DNA from: Rhodobacteraceae bacterium UBA6141
GTDB lineage: Bacteria > Pseudomonadota > Alphaproteobacteria > Rhodobacterales > Rhodobacteraceae
Reading direction: 5' to 3'
Assembly (NCBI GenBank): GCA_002423245.1
Contig: DIVD01000066.1
Span: 524-58,423, forward strand
DNA length: 57,900 nucleotides
Within the stretch, counting starts at the first letter, position 1; each line of letters begins with the position of its first letter. The notes under the pieces were generated by a model. The model was not told where the DNA came from. It ran no database searches and worked only from the letters and a program-made list of their open reading frames with translations. Below, one piece after another: positions 43,468-52,938 of the stretch. The position numbers and the translations under genes are program-made.

Positions 43468-44490
43468 ATGGCGCAGGGTCCGGTTCTTTGCTTTACCGAC
43501 AGGGGCATCCACTGCCCGGCCGGCGATTTCCACATCGACCCCTGGCGCCCGGTGGACAGGGCCATCGTGACCCATGCCCATTCGGATCACGCCCGCGCCG
43601 GGATGGGCCATTACCTTGCCACGCCCCGCACCCTTGCCGCGATGCGCCACCGGCTGGGGCCGATCAGAGCGCAGGCGCTGGAGTTCGGCGTGCCGCTGCG
43701 GATCGGCGGCGCCACCGTCAGCCTGCATCCGGCGGGGCATGTGCCGGGATCGGCGCAGGTGCGGGTCGAGGTGGCGGGCGAGGTCTGGGCCGCCTCGGGC
43801 GATTACAAGACGGTGCCCGATGGCCTGTCAGAGCCGTTCGAGCCGGTGCGCTGCCATGCCTTCATCAGCGAATGCACCTTCGGCCTGCCGGTGTTCCGCT
43901 GGCGGCCCGAGGCAGAGATCCGCGCCGAGGTGAACCGCTGGTGGGCGCAGAACGCCGCCGGGGGCCGGGCCTCGGTGCTGGGGGCCTACAGCCTTGGCAA
44001 GGCGCAGCGGCTGCTGGCGGGGCTCGACCCCGGCATCGGGCCGATCCTGACGCATGGCGCGGTGGAGGAGATGACGGCGATCCTGCGCGCCGGGGGGCTG
44101 GCGCTGCCGCCGACCCTGCGCGTCGTGCCGGGGGTGGATGGCAGGAGCCATCCCGGCGCGCTGGTGCTGGCGCCGCCCTCGGCGCTTGGCTCGCCCTGGG
44201 CGCGGCGGTTCGGGGCGGCCTCCGAAGGCTTCGCCTCGGGCTGGATGCGCCTGCGCGGCATAAGGCGGCGGCGGTCGGTGGACCGGGGTTTCGTGATCTC
44301 GGACCATGCCGACTGGGACGGGCTGAACCTTGCGATCCGCGAGACGGGGGCGGAGCGGGTGTTCGTGACGCATGGCTATACCGCGCCGTTCCGCCGCTGG
44401 CTGGCCGAACAGGGGTATGACGCGGCGATCGCCGCGACCGACTGGCAGGGCGAGGAGAGCGAGGCCCCGGGCGCGGAGGCGGCGGAATGA
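43468..44490 (+). CDS. Ligase-associated DNA exonuclease (metallo-beta-lactamase fold)
   Basis: A 340-residue MBL-fold/beta-CASP nuclease: VTHAHSDHARAGMGHY (metal HxHxDH), HPAGHVPGSAQVRVE, SGDYKTVPDG, ECTFGLPVF and VISDHADWDGLNLAI. In many proteobacteria it is encoded with an ATP-dependent DNA ligase, an Lhr-type helicase and a phosphoesterase as a DNA repair set. Here only the ligase follows, 91 bp downstream. Confidence 0.9.
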   Translation: MAQGPVLCFTDRGIHCPAGDFHIDPWRPVDRAIVTHAHSDHARAGMGHYLATPRTLAAMRHRLGPIRAQALEFGVPLRIGGATVSLHPAGHVPGSAQVRVEVAGEVWAASGDYKTVPDGLSEPFEPVRCHAFISECTFGLPVFRWRPEAEIRAEVNRWWAQNAAGGRASVLGAYSLGKAQRLLAGLDPGIGPILTHGAVEEMTAILRAGGLALPPTLRVVPGVDGRSHPGALVLAPPSALGSPWARRFGAASEGFASGWMRLRGIRRRRSVDRGFVISDHADWDGLNLAIRETGAERVFVTHGYTAPFRRWLAEQGYDAAIAATDWQGEESEAPGAEAAE

Positions 44491-44499
44491 GGCGCCCGG

Positions 44500-44580
44500 C
44501 CCCGGCGGCGGCGGAGGGGGGCGCTGCCCCCCGCCTGCGGCTCCCCCCGGGATATTTCCGCCAGCAAGAAGCGCGGGCGC
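44500..44580 (+). repeat. GC-rich intergenic palindromic element
   Basis: GGGGGGCGCTGCCCCCCGCC followed by TGCGGCTCCCCCCGGGATAT is a GC-rich imperfect palindrome with an AT end (ATATTTCCGCCAGCAAGAAG). Very similar elements recur between genes in rhodobacterial genomes, so I call it a dispersed intergenic repeat. Confidence 0.5.
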
Positions 44581-44581
44581 G

Positions 44582-46183
44582 ATGAAGCGGTTTGCCGCGC
44601 TGTTCCTTGCGCTGGAGAGCACCACCCGCACCTCGGAGAAGACCGCGGCGCTGGCGGCCTATTTCCGCGAGGCGCCCGAGCAGGACCGGCTGTGGACCAT
44701 CGCGCTGCTGTCGGGGCGGCGGCCGAAGCGGGCGGTGACGGCCAGCCGGCTGGCGGAGTGGGCGGCAGAGGCGGCGGGGCTGCCGGGGTGGCTGTTCGAG
44801 GAAAGCTACGCGGTGACGGGGGATCTGGCGGAGACCATCGCGCTGATCCTGCCGCCGCCCCGCGCGCCCGAGCCGGCGACGCTGACCGGGTGGATCACCC
44901 GCATCCGCGGCCTTGCGCTGCTGCCCGAGCCCGAGCGGCGGGGGGCGGTGCTGGCGGCCTGGGCGGCGCTGGACGGGGCGGAGCGGTTCCTGTTCAACAA
45001 GCTGATCACCGGCGGCTTTCGCATGGGCGTGGCGCAGGGGCTGATGACGCGGGCGCTGGCGCAGGCGACGGGAATCGCCGAGCCCGAGCTTGCGCTGCGG
45101 CTGATGGGCGACTGGACGCCCGACAGCACCACGTTTTCGGCGCTGGTGCTGACCGGCGATCCGGGCGCGGATCTGACGCGGCCCTATCCCTTTTGCCTGG
45201 CCCATGCGCTGGAACAGCAGCCGGAGGCGCTTGGCGCGCCTTCGGACTGGGCGGCGGACTGGAAATGGGACGGCATCCGCGGGCAGGCGGTGCTGCGCGG
45301 CGGGCGGTTCTCGCTGTGGTCGCGGGGGGAGGAGCTGGTGACGGACCGCTTCCCCGAACTGGCGGAACTGGGGGACCGGCTGCCGGGGGGCACGGTGATC
45401 GACGGCGAGATCCTGGCCTTTTCCGTCGAGGGGGGCGGCGCGCCGCTGCCCTTTGCCGCGCTGCAACGGCGGATCGGGCGCAAGACCGTGTCGCGGAAGC
45501 TGCTGGCAGAGGTGCCGGTGATCCTGATGGCCTATGATCTGCTGGAAGAGGGCGGGCGCGACGTCCGGGCCGAGCCGCTGGCCGCGCGTCTGGCGGCGCT
45601 GCGGCGGCTGGTGGAGGGGATGCCGGCAAGCGCGCCGCTGCGGCTGTCGGCGCCGCTGGCCTTTGCGGACTGGGCGGAGTTGACCGCCTTGAGGGCGGGC
45701 GCCGCGGCGGCGGGGGCGGAGGGGGTGATGATCAAGCGCCTCGCCTCGGCCTATCATGTCGGGCGCAGGCGCGGCGACTGGTGGAAGTGGAAGCTCGACC
45801 CGATGACCTTCGATGCGGTGATGGTCTATGCGCAGGCCGGGCATGGCCGCCGCGCCAACCTTTACACCGATTTCACCTTCGCGCTGTGGCAGGGCGACGC
45901 GCTGGTGCCGGTGACCAAGGCCTATTCCGGCCTCACCGATTCCGAATTCGCCGAGATCAGCGCCTGGGTGCGCAGGAACACGCTGGAGCGCTTCGGCCCG
46001 GTGCGGCGGGTGGCCCCGGATCTGGTGTTCGAGATCGCCTTCGAGGGCATTCGGGAAAGCCCGCGCCACAAGTCGGGGATCGCGCTGCGCTTTCCGCGGA
46101 TGCTGCGCTGGCGGCGCGACAAGCCCGCGTCCGAGGCCGACACGCTGGAGGCCGCGCAGGCCCTGCTGAAGGCGCGGCGCTAG
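44582..46183 (+). CDS. ATP-dependent DNA ligase (bacterial 'cisplatin-type' group)
   Basis: A 533-residue ligase. The N-terminal DNA-binding domain covers residues 1-200 (LFNKLITGGFRMGVAQGLMT). The adenylation motif I KWDGIRGQ has the active lysine at about residue 226; then VIDGEILAF (motif III), GVMIKRL (motif IV) and WWKWKLDP (motif V). The C-terminal OB domain follows. It seals nicks in repair, alongside the essential NAD-dependent ligase encoded elsewhere. It is paired with the MBL exonuclease. Confidence 0.92.
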   Translation: MKRFAALFLALESTTRTSEKTAALAAYFREAPEQDRLWTIALLSGRRPKRAVTASRLAEWAAEAAGLPGWLFEESYAVTGDLAETIALILPPPRAPEPATLTGWITRIRGLALLPEPERRGAVLAAWAALDGAERFLFNKLITGGFRMGVAQGLMTRALAQATGIAEPELALRLMGDWTPDSTTFSALVLTGDPGADLTRPYPFCLAHALEQQPEALGAPSDWAADWKWDGIRGQAVLRGGRFSLWSRGEELVTDRFPELAELGDRLPGGTVIDGEILAFSVEGGGAPLPFAALQRRIGRKTVSRKLLAEVPVILMAYDLLEEGGRDVRAEPLAARLAALRRLVEGMPASAPLRLSAPLAFADWAELTALRAGAAAAGAEGVMIKRLASAYHVGRRRGDWWKWKLDPMTFDAVMVYAQAGHGRRANLYTDFTFALWQGDALVPVTKAYSGLTDSEFAEISAWVRRNTLERFGPVRRVAPDLVFEIAFEGIRESPRHKSGIALRFPRMLRWRRDKPASEADTLEAAQALLKARR

Positions 46184-46246
46184 CCGCCCTTGCGCCCCGC
46201 GCCCCCGCGCCCCTATCTGTGGGGCAGCACAAGAATGAGGTCTTTC

Positions 46247-48076
46247 ATGCCGATCCGCCTTCCCCGCCCGCTGCACGATGCGAACCCGGCCGCCGGCGGC
46301 GCGTTGGGCGCGCTGCCCGAATGGGATCTGACCGACCTTTACCCCGCGCCCGATGCGCCCGAATTCGCCAATGACCTGGCCTGGCTGGAAACCGCCTGCC
46401 GCGATTTCGCCGATGATTTCGAGGGGCGGCTGGCCGAACTGGACGCCGAGGCGATGCTTGCCTGCGTGCACCGGTATGAGCGGATCGAGGCGGTGGCGGG
46501 GCGGATCATGTCCTATGCGGGACTGCGCTATTCGCAGAACACGCTCGACGCCGCCCGCGCCAAGTTCATGGCCGATGCGCAGGACAGGGTCACCGCCTTC
46601 ACCACGCCGCTGGTGTTCTTCAGCCTCGAGTTCAACCGCCTGCCCGATGAGCATCTGGCCGCGCTGCTGGAGACGAGCGCCGGGCTTGCCCGCTACAGCC
46701 CGGTGTTCGAGCGGATGCGCGCCATGCGCCCGCACCAGCTCTCGGACGAGATGGAGAAGTTCCTGCACGACCAGTCCACCGTCGGCGCCGCCGCCTGGAA
46801 CCGGCTGTTCGACGAGACGATGGCGGGGCTGATGTTCGCGGTCGAGGGCGAGGCCGAACCCCTGAACCTCGAGGCCACCCTGAACCTGCTGTCCGACCCG
46901 CTGCGCGCCCGGCGCGAGGCGGGCGCCCGGGCGCTGGCGGCGGTCTTCGCGCGGAACGTCAAGCTCTTCGCCCGCGTCCACAACACGCTGGCGAAGGAGA
47001 AGGAGATCGAGGACCGCTGGCGCAAGATGCCGACGCCGCAGCACGCCCGGCACCTGTCGAACCATGTGGAACCCGAGGTGGTGCAGGCGCTGCGCGATGC
47101 GGTGGTCGCGGCCTATCCGCGGCTCAGCCACCGCTATTACGCGCTGAAGGCGAAGTGGCTGGGGCTGGACCGCCTGCAGGTCTGGGACCGCAACGCGCCG
47201 CTGCCGACCGAGGATGTGCGGGTCGTGGACTGGGCCACCGCGCGCGCGACGGTGATGGACGCCTATGCCGCCTTCGCGCCGGAGATGGCGAAGATCGCCG
47301 AGCCGTTCTTCGACAAGGGCTGGATCGACGCGGGCGTGAAGCCGGGCAAGGCCCCCGGCGCGTTTGCCCACCCGACCGTCACCGAGGTGCATCCCTATGT
47401 GATGCTGAACTATCTTGGCAAGCCGCGCGACGTGATGACGCTGGCGCACGAGCTTGGCCACGGCGTGCATCAGGTGCTGGCCGCGGGTCAGGGCGAGATG
47501 CTGGCCTCCACCCCGCTGACGCTGGCCGAGACCGCCAGCGTGTTCGGCGAGATGCTGACCTTCCGCAAGCTGCTGGAGGCGGCGAAGACCCCGGCCGAAC
47601 GCAAGATCCTGCTGGCCGGCAAGGTCGAGGACATGATCAACACCGTGGTGCGGCAGATCGCCTTCTACGACTTCGAATGCAGGCTTCATGCCGCCCGGCG
47701 CGAGGGAGAGCTGACGCCCGAGGACATCAACGCGCTGTGGATGGGCATCCAGGCCGAAAGCCTCGGGCCGGTGTTCGACTTCATGGACGGGTATGAAACG
47801 TTCTGGTGCTACATCCCGCATTTCGTGCACTCGCCCTTTTACGTCTATGCCTATGCCTTCGGCGACGGGCTGGTGAACGCGCTCTATGCCGCCTACGAGG
47901 ACGGGCTGCCGGGGTTCGAGGAGAAGTATTTCGACATGCTCCGCGCCGGCGGGTCGAGGCACCACAAGGAACTGCTGGCGCCGTTCGGGCTCGATGCCAG
48001 CGACCCGGCCTTCTGGGACAGGGGGCTTGGCATGATCGCGGGCATGATCGACGAGCTGGAGGCGATGGAGGACTGA
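46247..48076 (+). CDS. pepF: Oligoendopeptidase F (M3 family)
   Basis: A 609-residue cytosolic zinc peptidase that degrades short peptides. The M3 zinc site HELGHGVHQ is at about 404-412 with the distal glutamate in ETASVFGEML. The N-terminal region begins LPEWDLTDLYPAPDAPEFAN, typical of PepF. The ATG at 46247 was chosen over 46235 because GAGG at 46237-46240 gives a good ribosome-binding site. It follows the DNA ligase on the same strand but is probably unrelated in function. Confidence 0.92.
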   Translation: MPIRLPRPLHDANPAAGGALGALPEWDLTDLYPAPDAPEFANDLAWLETACRDFADDFEGRLAELDAEAMLACVHRYERIEAVAGRIMSYAGLRYSQNTLDAARAKFMADAQDRVTAFTTPLVFFSLEFNRLPDEHLAALLETSAGLARYSPVFERMRAMRPHQLSDEMEKFLHDQSTVGAAAWNRLFDETMAGLMFAVEGEAEPLNLEATLNLLSDPLRARREAGARALAAVFARNVKLFARVHNTLAKEKEIEDRWRKMPTPQHARHLSNHVEPEVVQALRDAVVAAYPRLSHRYYALKAKWLGLDRLQVWDRNAPLPTEDVRVVDWATARATVMDAYAAFAPEMAKIAEPFFDKGWIDAGVKPGKAPGAFAHPTVTEVHPYVMLNYLGKPRDVMTLAHELGHGVHQVLAAGQGEMLASTPLTLAETASVFGEMLTFRKLLEAAKTPAERKILLAGKVEDMINTVVRQIAFYDFECRLHAARREGELTPEDINALWMGIQAESLGPVFDFMDGYETFWCYIPHFVHSPFYVYAYAFGDGLVNALYAAYEDGLPGFEEKYFDMLRAGGSRHHKELLAPFGLDASDPAFWDRGLGMIAGMIDELEAMED

Positions 48077-48113
48077 TGCCCCGCTGATGGCCTCGGGGGG
48101 CGCCCGGCCGCGC

Positions 48114-49067
48114 TCAGCCGCCGATCGCCACCTCGGCCAGAAGCCCGCGATGGTTCGAGCCCAGATCGTCGCCGAAGGGTTGCAGGTGCGTCAGCCGCGC
48201 GCCGCCGCGCACGAAGACGTTGTCGATCGGCACGCCGAAGCGCCCGGCCGCGACCGGCCATGTCGGCACCGGCAGGCGCGGGGCGCGCAGGCCCGTCGCG
48301 TCGATCAGCGCGCGCGTCGGCGCGCTCCACGGGGCTGCGTTGAAATCGCCGACCACCAGCAAGGGCCCGGCGATGGCGTTGATGCGCTCCCGCAGGCTGG
48401 CATCCTCCGCCGCGACCTGGCCGGCGAACCAGGGCTTGAGCTTGTGCGCGGCGACAAGCGCGAAGGGCGGCGCGTCTTGCGGCGTCACGGTGACGCTTGC
48501 CAGCCGCCCACCCCAGGCCAGGGGCCCCTGCCCTGCATCCGTGGGCGCAAGCGGAAATCTCGACAGCACGGCGAGCCCGCAATGCCGCTCGCAGGGGATC
48601 CGGTAGGGATAGTCCTCCCGCAGGGCGGCAAGCGCGGGCCGGAATGCCTCGCTCTCGGCAAAGATCACGATATCGGCGTCCGAGAGGCGCGCCGCCGCGA
48701 CGATCCGTCCGGCATTGGCCGTGTTGTCGCCAAGGACGTTGAAGAACAGCACGCGCGCCGCAGGCTGCATGTCGCTCGCCAGCGGCAGCGAACGCTGCGC
48801 ATGTTGCAGCCCGAACCACCCTGCAAAGGCCAGGGTCAGCACCGCCAGCGTCGCGCCGGCGCGCTGGGCCCCCAGCAGCGCCGCGACGACCGCGAGGATC
48901 AGCCCCAGCCCCAGCATCTGCGGGGCCATGCTGTCCAGAACCCGCGCGATCGTCCCCGCCGGCGAGAGCAGCGCGACTGTGACGGGCACCGTCCCCGCCA
49001 GCAGCGCCAGAAGGGACAGACAGAGCAACGCCCCGATCAGGCGTTGCCGGATTACGCTCACGCTCAT
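48114..49067 (-). CDS. Membrane-anchored endonuclease/exonuclease/phosphatase-family protein
   Basis: A 317-residue protein. Residues 1-85 hold three hydrophobic segments. Residues 105-317 form an EEP fold: VLFFNVLGDNTANAGRI, DIVIFAESEAF, VVGDFNAAPWSAPT (catalytic Asp/Asn) and DLGSNHRGLLAEV (catalytic His). The substrate could be nucleic acid or a phospholipid/sugar phosphate. It is convergent with pepF. Confidence 0.85.
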   Translation of the reverse strand: MSVSVIRQRLIGALLCLSLLALLAGTVPVTVALLSPAGTIARVLDSMAPQMLGLGLILAVVAALLGAQRAGATLAVLTLAFAGWFGLQHAQRSLPLASDMQPAARVLFFNVLGDNTANAGRIVAAARLSDADIVIFAESEAFRPALAALREDYPYRIPCERHCGLAVLSRFPLAPTDAGQGPLAWGGRLASVTVTPQDAPPFALVAAHKLKPWFAGQVAAEDASLRERINAIAGPLLVVGDFNAAPWSAPTRALIDATGLRAPRLPVPTWPVAAGRFGVPIDNVFVRGGARLTHLQPFGDDLGSNHRGLLAEVAIGG

Positions 49068-49213
49068 GTGCTGTCAGATCCTGTCAAGGCAGCCGCCCTG
49101 CGCGGCCGCGTGCTTCCCGGCGCAACCTAGCTGCACCGCAGCGGGGCGCAACCGGCGCCAAGGCAGGGCGGCCAACCTTCGCGCAAACCTGAAGCGCCCC
49201 CCCCCACGCGGGC

Positions 49214-49255
49214 CATGCCGCCCGAGTCATGCCGCCCGAGTCATGCCGCCCCGGT
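49214..49255. repeat. Three tandem 14-base units after rpoH
   Basis: CATGCCGCCCGAGT occurs twice exactly and once diverged (CATGCCGCCCCGGT), starting 10 bp past the rpoH stop. It has no coding potential that I recognise. Confidence 0.8.
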
Positions 49256-49264
49256 CTGGCCGTC

Positions 49265-50161
49265 TCAGGCGGGCACCAGCATCCCGCGCTCGCGCGCCAG
49301 TTCCTGCATCCGCTTTTGCAGCTTCTCGAAGGCGCGCACCTCGATCTGGCGGATACGCTCGCGGCTGACCTCGTATTGCGCCGAAAGATCCTCCAGCGTT
49401 GCCGGATCGTCCTCAAGCCGGCGCTGCATCAGGATGTCCTTCTCGCGCTCGTTCAGCACGTCCATCGCCTCGACCAGCAGCGCATGCCGGGCCTGCAGCT
49501 CGTCCCGCTCCTCATAGGCGCTGGCCTGGTCGGCATCCTCGTCCTCCAGCCAGTCCTGCCACTGGGTCGCGCTGTCGCCGTCGGAGCCGACCATGGCGTT
49601 CAGCGAGGCATCGCCCCCCGAAAGCCGCCGGTTCATCGAGACGACCTCGGCCTCGGTCACGTTGAGATCCCTGGCGATCTGCGCGACGTTTTCGGGGCGC
49701 AGGTCGCCCTCCTCCAGCGCGCCGATCTTCGACTTGGCCTTGCGCAGGTTGAAGAACAGCTTCTTCTGCGCCGAGGTGGTGCCAAGCTTCACAAGGCTCC
49801 ATGACCGCAGGATGTATTCCTGGATGCTGGCGCGGATCCACCACATCGCATAGGTGGCCAGCCGGAAGCCGCGTTCGGGATCGAAGCGCTTGACCGCCTG
49901 CATCAGGCCGACATTCGCCTCGGAAATCACCTCGGCCTGCGGCAGGCCATAGCCGCGATAGCCCATCGCGATCTTCGCCGCGAGCCGCAGGTGGCTGGTC
50001 ACCAGCCGGTGCGCGGCCGACGAATCCCCGTGGTCCACCCAGCGTTTGGCCAGCATGTACTCCTCTTCGGGTTCCAGCAGCGGGAACTTGCGGATCTCCT
50101 GAAGGTAGCGGTTCAGCCCCTGTTCGGGGCTGGGTGCGGGCAGGTTGGTATAGGTGCTCAT
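49265..50161 (-). CDS. rpoH: Heat-shock sigma factor RpoH (sigma-32)
   Basis: A 298-residue sigma factor. Region 1.2/2: LNRYLQEIRKFPLLEPEEEY, HLRLAAKIAMGYRGYGLPQA, NVGLMQAVKRFDPERGFRLA and YAMWWIRASIQEYILRSWSL. The RpoH box QKKLFFNLRKAKSK is diagnostic. Region 4 helix-turn-helix: LEDLSAQYEVSRERIRQIEV. It directs transcription of chaperones and proteases after heat or oxidative stress. It starts MSTYTNLPAP. A TTGACA promoter lies upstream. Confidence 0.95.
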   Translation of the reverse strand: MSTYTNLPAPSPEQGLNRYLQEIRKFPLLEPEEEYMLAKRWVDHGDSSAAHRLVTSHLRLAAKIAMGYRGYGLPQAEVISEANVGLMQAVKRFDPERGFRLATYAMWWIRASIQEYILRSWSLVKLGTTSAQKKLFFNLRKAKSKIGALEEGDLRPENVAQIARDLNVTEAEVVSMNRRLSGGDASLNAMVGSDGDSATQWQDWLEDEDADQASAYEERDELQARHALLVEAMDVLNEREKDILMQRRLEDDPATLEDLSAQYEVSRERIRQIEVRAFEKLQKRMQELARERGMLVPA

Positions 50162-50208
50162 CTCTGTGGACCCCCTGTTCCCCTTCCGCACGGGCGGACG
50201 GGGCCATG

Positions 50209-50238
50209 AAAGTTGGGAACGGCGCGGCCCGCTGTCAA
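50209..50238 (-). promoter_or_regulatory. rpoH: Promoter of rpoH with heat-shock-like features
   Basis: Minus-strand CCTTGACA (TTGACA at 50233-50238) and CCCAACTTT (AACTTT at 50209-50214) are spaced 18 bases, 48 bases before the ATG. The -35 fits sigma-70. The CTTGA...CCCAACTT arrangement also fits the sigma-32 type, which would allow RpoH autoregulation. Confidence 0.5.
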
Positions 50239-50407
50239 GGGCCGCCCATGTTACCGAACGGTTCAACGCAGGATGCAGTTCCTGCCGTCGCGGCGCCAGC
50301 CCCATGTCAGCGCCATCACGCCGATGTGCCTGTGCGCGGATGCAGCCCGGCCCCGGGCAGCCGGTTCACGATGCGGGGCATGAAAGGCCGAAAGCGGCGC
50401 GGCGCGG

Positions 50408-50995
50408 CTAAGCCTGCACCGAGCGGCGCACCATGTCCCAGTAGATCTGCTCCACCCGGCCCTGCGACAGGCGCCCGCTGTCGCGATACCAGGTGTTGAC
50501 CCCGGTCAGCATCGCGATGATCGCCATCGTCGCGAGCTTCGTGTCGGGCAGCGCGAAGACCCCCGCCTCCTGCCCGGCCCGCAGGATCGCCTCCAGCTGA
50601 TCCTCGTAGGCGCGGCGCTGCGCCTCGATCCGGGCGAAATGCGCTGGCGTCAGGTTGCGCAGTTCCATGTAGGATAGGAAGACCGCCTCGGCCCGCGCGA
50701 GGCTGAAGCGGATATGAGAGCGCACGAACGCCTCCAGCCGGTCCAGCGGCGCGCAGCCCTTCGGCTCGGCCTCCCAATGCGCCAGCACGTCATCCATATG
50801 CGCCTTGAGCAGGTCGAACAGCAGCGCCTCCTTGTCGCGCGTATAGAGGTAGAGCGCCCCCGCCTGCACCCCGACCTCGGCCGCGATCTGGCGCATCGAG
50901 ACGGCGGCGAACCCGTCCCGCGCGAACAGCCGCTGCGCCGCCGCGCGAACGCGGGGGCCGGTGATGTCCGAATGGGAGCCGGTCTTGCGCGCCAT
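50408..50995 (-). CDS. TetR-family transcriptional regulator
   Basis: A 195-residue repressor. The N-terminal HTH is RVRAAAQRLFARDGFAAVSM, RQIAAEVGVQAGALYLYTRD, KEALLFDLL. The ligand domain (LDRLEAFVRSHIRFSLARAE, AVFLSYMELRNLTPAHFARI) resembles the TetR_C_41-type ligand domain of regulators of lipid or CoA-ester metabolism. Neighbours do not reveal its target. Confidence 0.9.
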   Translation of the reverse strand: MARKTGSHSDITGPRVRAAAQRLFARDGFAAVSMRQIAAEVGVQAGALYLYTRDKEALLFDLLKAHMDDVLAHWEAEPKGCAPLDRLEAFVRSHIRFSLARAEAVFLSYMELRNLTPAHFARIEAQRRAYEDQLEAILRAGQEAGVFALPDTKLATMAIIAMLTGVNTWYRDSGRLSQGRVEQIYWDMVRRSVQA

Positions 50996-51141
50996 CGCGC
51001 CACGTTATCTGCACGCGCGTTCAATTCCAAGCCCGCGCCCTCTCCCTCTCCCTGCTGCCCGCCGCCCCTTCCGGCCGCCGCCCCTTGCTGCGCCCCCTGC
51101 CCGCGGCCTATGGTCTGCGCGCATCCCCCCGGAGGTTCCCG

Positions 51142-51384
51142 ATGACCCGCCTTGCGCTCTGGCTCGCTCTCGGCCTGATCCCCGCCTGTTCGGCCGCGCC
51201 GGAGTTCGGCGAGCCGCAGGCGGGCCTGACCGCGCAGCCGGGCTGGCCCGAGCTGGTGCCGCTTGGCCCGGTGATCGCCGCGGCATCGGCCACCGGCAGC
51301 GCCCCCGATCCCACCGCCTCCGAGGAGGCGCGGGCCGCCGCCCTGCGCGCCCGCGCGGCCGCGCTTCAGGCGCAGGACATCTGA
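51142..51384 (+). CDS. Small predicted lipoprotein
   Basis: An 80-residue protein. The signal sequence MTRLALWLALGLIPACSAAP has a lipobox-like LIPAC with cysteine at residue 16, so lipidation and membrane anchoring are expected. The rest is Ala-rich with no known domain. GGAGG lies 6 bases before the ATG. It is divergent from the tetR gene. Confidence 0.65.
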   Translation: MTRLALWLALGLIPACSAAPEFGEPQAGLTAQPGWPELVPLGPVIAAASATGSAPDPTASEEARAAALRARAAALQAQDI

Positions 51385-51518
51385 CCCCGCCCGCGCGCCC
51401 TGACCCCGCCCGCGCGCCCTGCCCCCGCACGCCGCCCGCGCGCCTGAAGCGCGGCCGCGTTGCAAGCGCCCCGCGAACCCGCTAACAGACCATCCGAACG
51501 ATTGCAGGAGCCCCGCCC

Positions 51519-52805
51519 ATGTCCGAACCGCTGCGCCTTGGCATCGCCGGTCTGGGAACCGTGGGCACCGGCGTGGTCAGGATCGTGCAGCGCCATGCGG
51601 ATCTGATCGAGCGGCGCGCGGGCCGCAAGGTTGCCATCACCGCCGTCTCGGCCCGCGACCGCGGCAAGGCCCGCGATGCCGACATCTCGGGCTATGCCTG
51701 GGAGACGGAGCCGGTGGCGCTGGCCAGCCGCGCCGATGTGGATGTGTTCATCGAGGTGATGGGCGGCTCGGAAGGCGCGGCGCAGGATGCGACGCTTGCC
51801 GCCATCGCCGCGGGCAAGGATGTGGTCACCGCCAACAAGGCGCTGCTGGCGCATCACGGGCAGGCGCTGGCCGAAGCCGCCGAGGCGCGCGGCCGGGTGA
51901 TCCGCTTCGAGGCCGCTGTCGCCGGCGGCATCCCGGTGGTCAAGGCGCTGACCGAGGGGCTGGCGGGCAATGCCATCACCCGGGTGATGGGCGTGATGAA
52001 CGGCACCTGCAACTATATCCTGACGCGGATGGACAGCGCCGGCCTGCCCTATGACAGCGTGTTCGAGGAGGCGCGGCAGCTTGGCTATCTCGAGGCCGAT
52101 CCGAACCTCGATGTCGGCGGCATCGACGCCGCCCACAAGCTGAGCCTGCTGGCGGCCATCGCGTTCGGCACCCGCGTGAGCTTCGATGCGGTGGAACTGG
52201 AGGGGATCGGCCGCATCTCCATCGACGACATTCGCCGGGCGGGCGACATGGGTTTCAAGATCAAGCTGCTTGGCGTCGCGCAGATGACTGGGCGCGGGCT
52301 GGAACAGCGGATGTCGCCCTGCCTCGTGCCCGCCGACAGCCCGCTGGGCCAGTTGCAGGGCGGCACGAACATGGTGGTGCTGGAAGGCGACAGCGTCGGG
52401 CAGATCGTGCTGCGCGGCCCCGGCGCGGGCATGGGCCCCACCGCCAGCGCGATCATGTCCGACGTGATCGAGATCGCGCGCGGCTGCCGCATCTCGACCT
52501 TCGGGCAGCCGGCGGCGGGGCTTGCGGTGCCGGTGCCGGCCCGGGCCACCGCGCCCGCGCCCTATTACCTGCGCATGGAGTTGCAGGACAAGCCGGGCGC
52601 GCTTGCCAAGGTGGCGACGGTGCTGGGGGAAAACGGCATCTCCATCGACCGCATGCGGCAATACGGCCATGACGCGGGCACCGCGCCGGTGCTGATCGTC
52701 ACCCACAAGACCACGCGCGACGCGGTGGACCACGCCTTCCGCGGCTTTGCCGCAACCGGCGTCGTCACCGGCGTTCCGGTCGCGATCCGCATCGAGGCGG
52801 TGTGA
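51519..52805 (+). CDS. hom: Homoserine dehydrogenase
   Basis: A 428-residue enzyme converting aspartate semialdehyde to homoserine with NAD(P)H for threonine and methionine. The Rossmann motif GIAGLGTVGTGVVRI begins at residue 8. The catalytic region follows: VTANKALLAHHG, VAGGIPVVKALTEGLAGNAI, GVMNGTCNYILTRM, EADPNLDVGGIDAAHKLSLL. A C-terminal ACT domain starts at PYYLRMELQDKPGALAKVAT for feedback by threonine. It precedes glpX and recJ, a conserved order in rhodobacteria. Confidence 0.94.
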   Translation: MSEPLRLGIAGLGTVGTGVVRIVQRHADLIERRAGRKVAITAVSARDRGKARDADISGYAWETEPVALASRADVDVFIEVMGGSEGAAQDATLAAIAAGKDVVTANKALLAHHGQALAEAAEARGRVIRFEAAVAGGIPVVKALTEGLAGNAITRVMGVMNGTCNYILTRMDSAGLPYDSVFEEARQLGYLEADPNLDVGGIDAAHKLSLLAAIAFGTRVSFDAVELEGIGRISIDDIRRAGDMGFKIKLLGVAQMTGRGLEQRMSPCLVPADSPLGQLQGGTNMVVLEGDSVGQIVLRGPGAGMGPTASAIMSDVIEIARGCRISTFGQPAAGLAVPVPARATAPAPYYLRMELQDKPGALAKVATVLGENGISIDRMRQYGHDAGTAPVLIVTHKTTRDAVDHAFRGFAATGVVTGVPVAIRIEAV

Positions 52806-52938
52806 CCCGCGGCCCGGGGCCGGCAAAACAGCGGGCGCGCGCCGCCTGCGCGCCGCGGCGTTAGCGCTGCCAGCCTTGCCCCTGTCACATTCCTCGGGTT
52901 AGGTGCGGGCAACGCCGCATTCATCGCAGGAACGCATC

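Noticed and set aside
43865..47965. A 1,366-codon minus-strand open frame opposite the exonuclease, ligase and pepF genes
   Set aside because: The three plus-strand genes have clear catalytic motifs. The minus frame is His/Arg/Gln-rich low complexity, a common artefact in GC-rich DNA.
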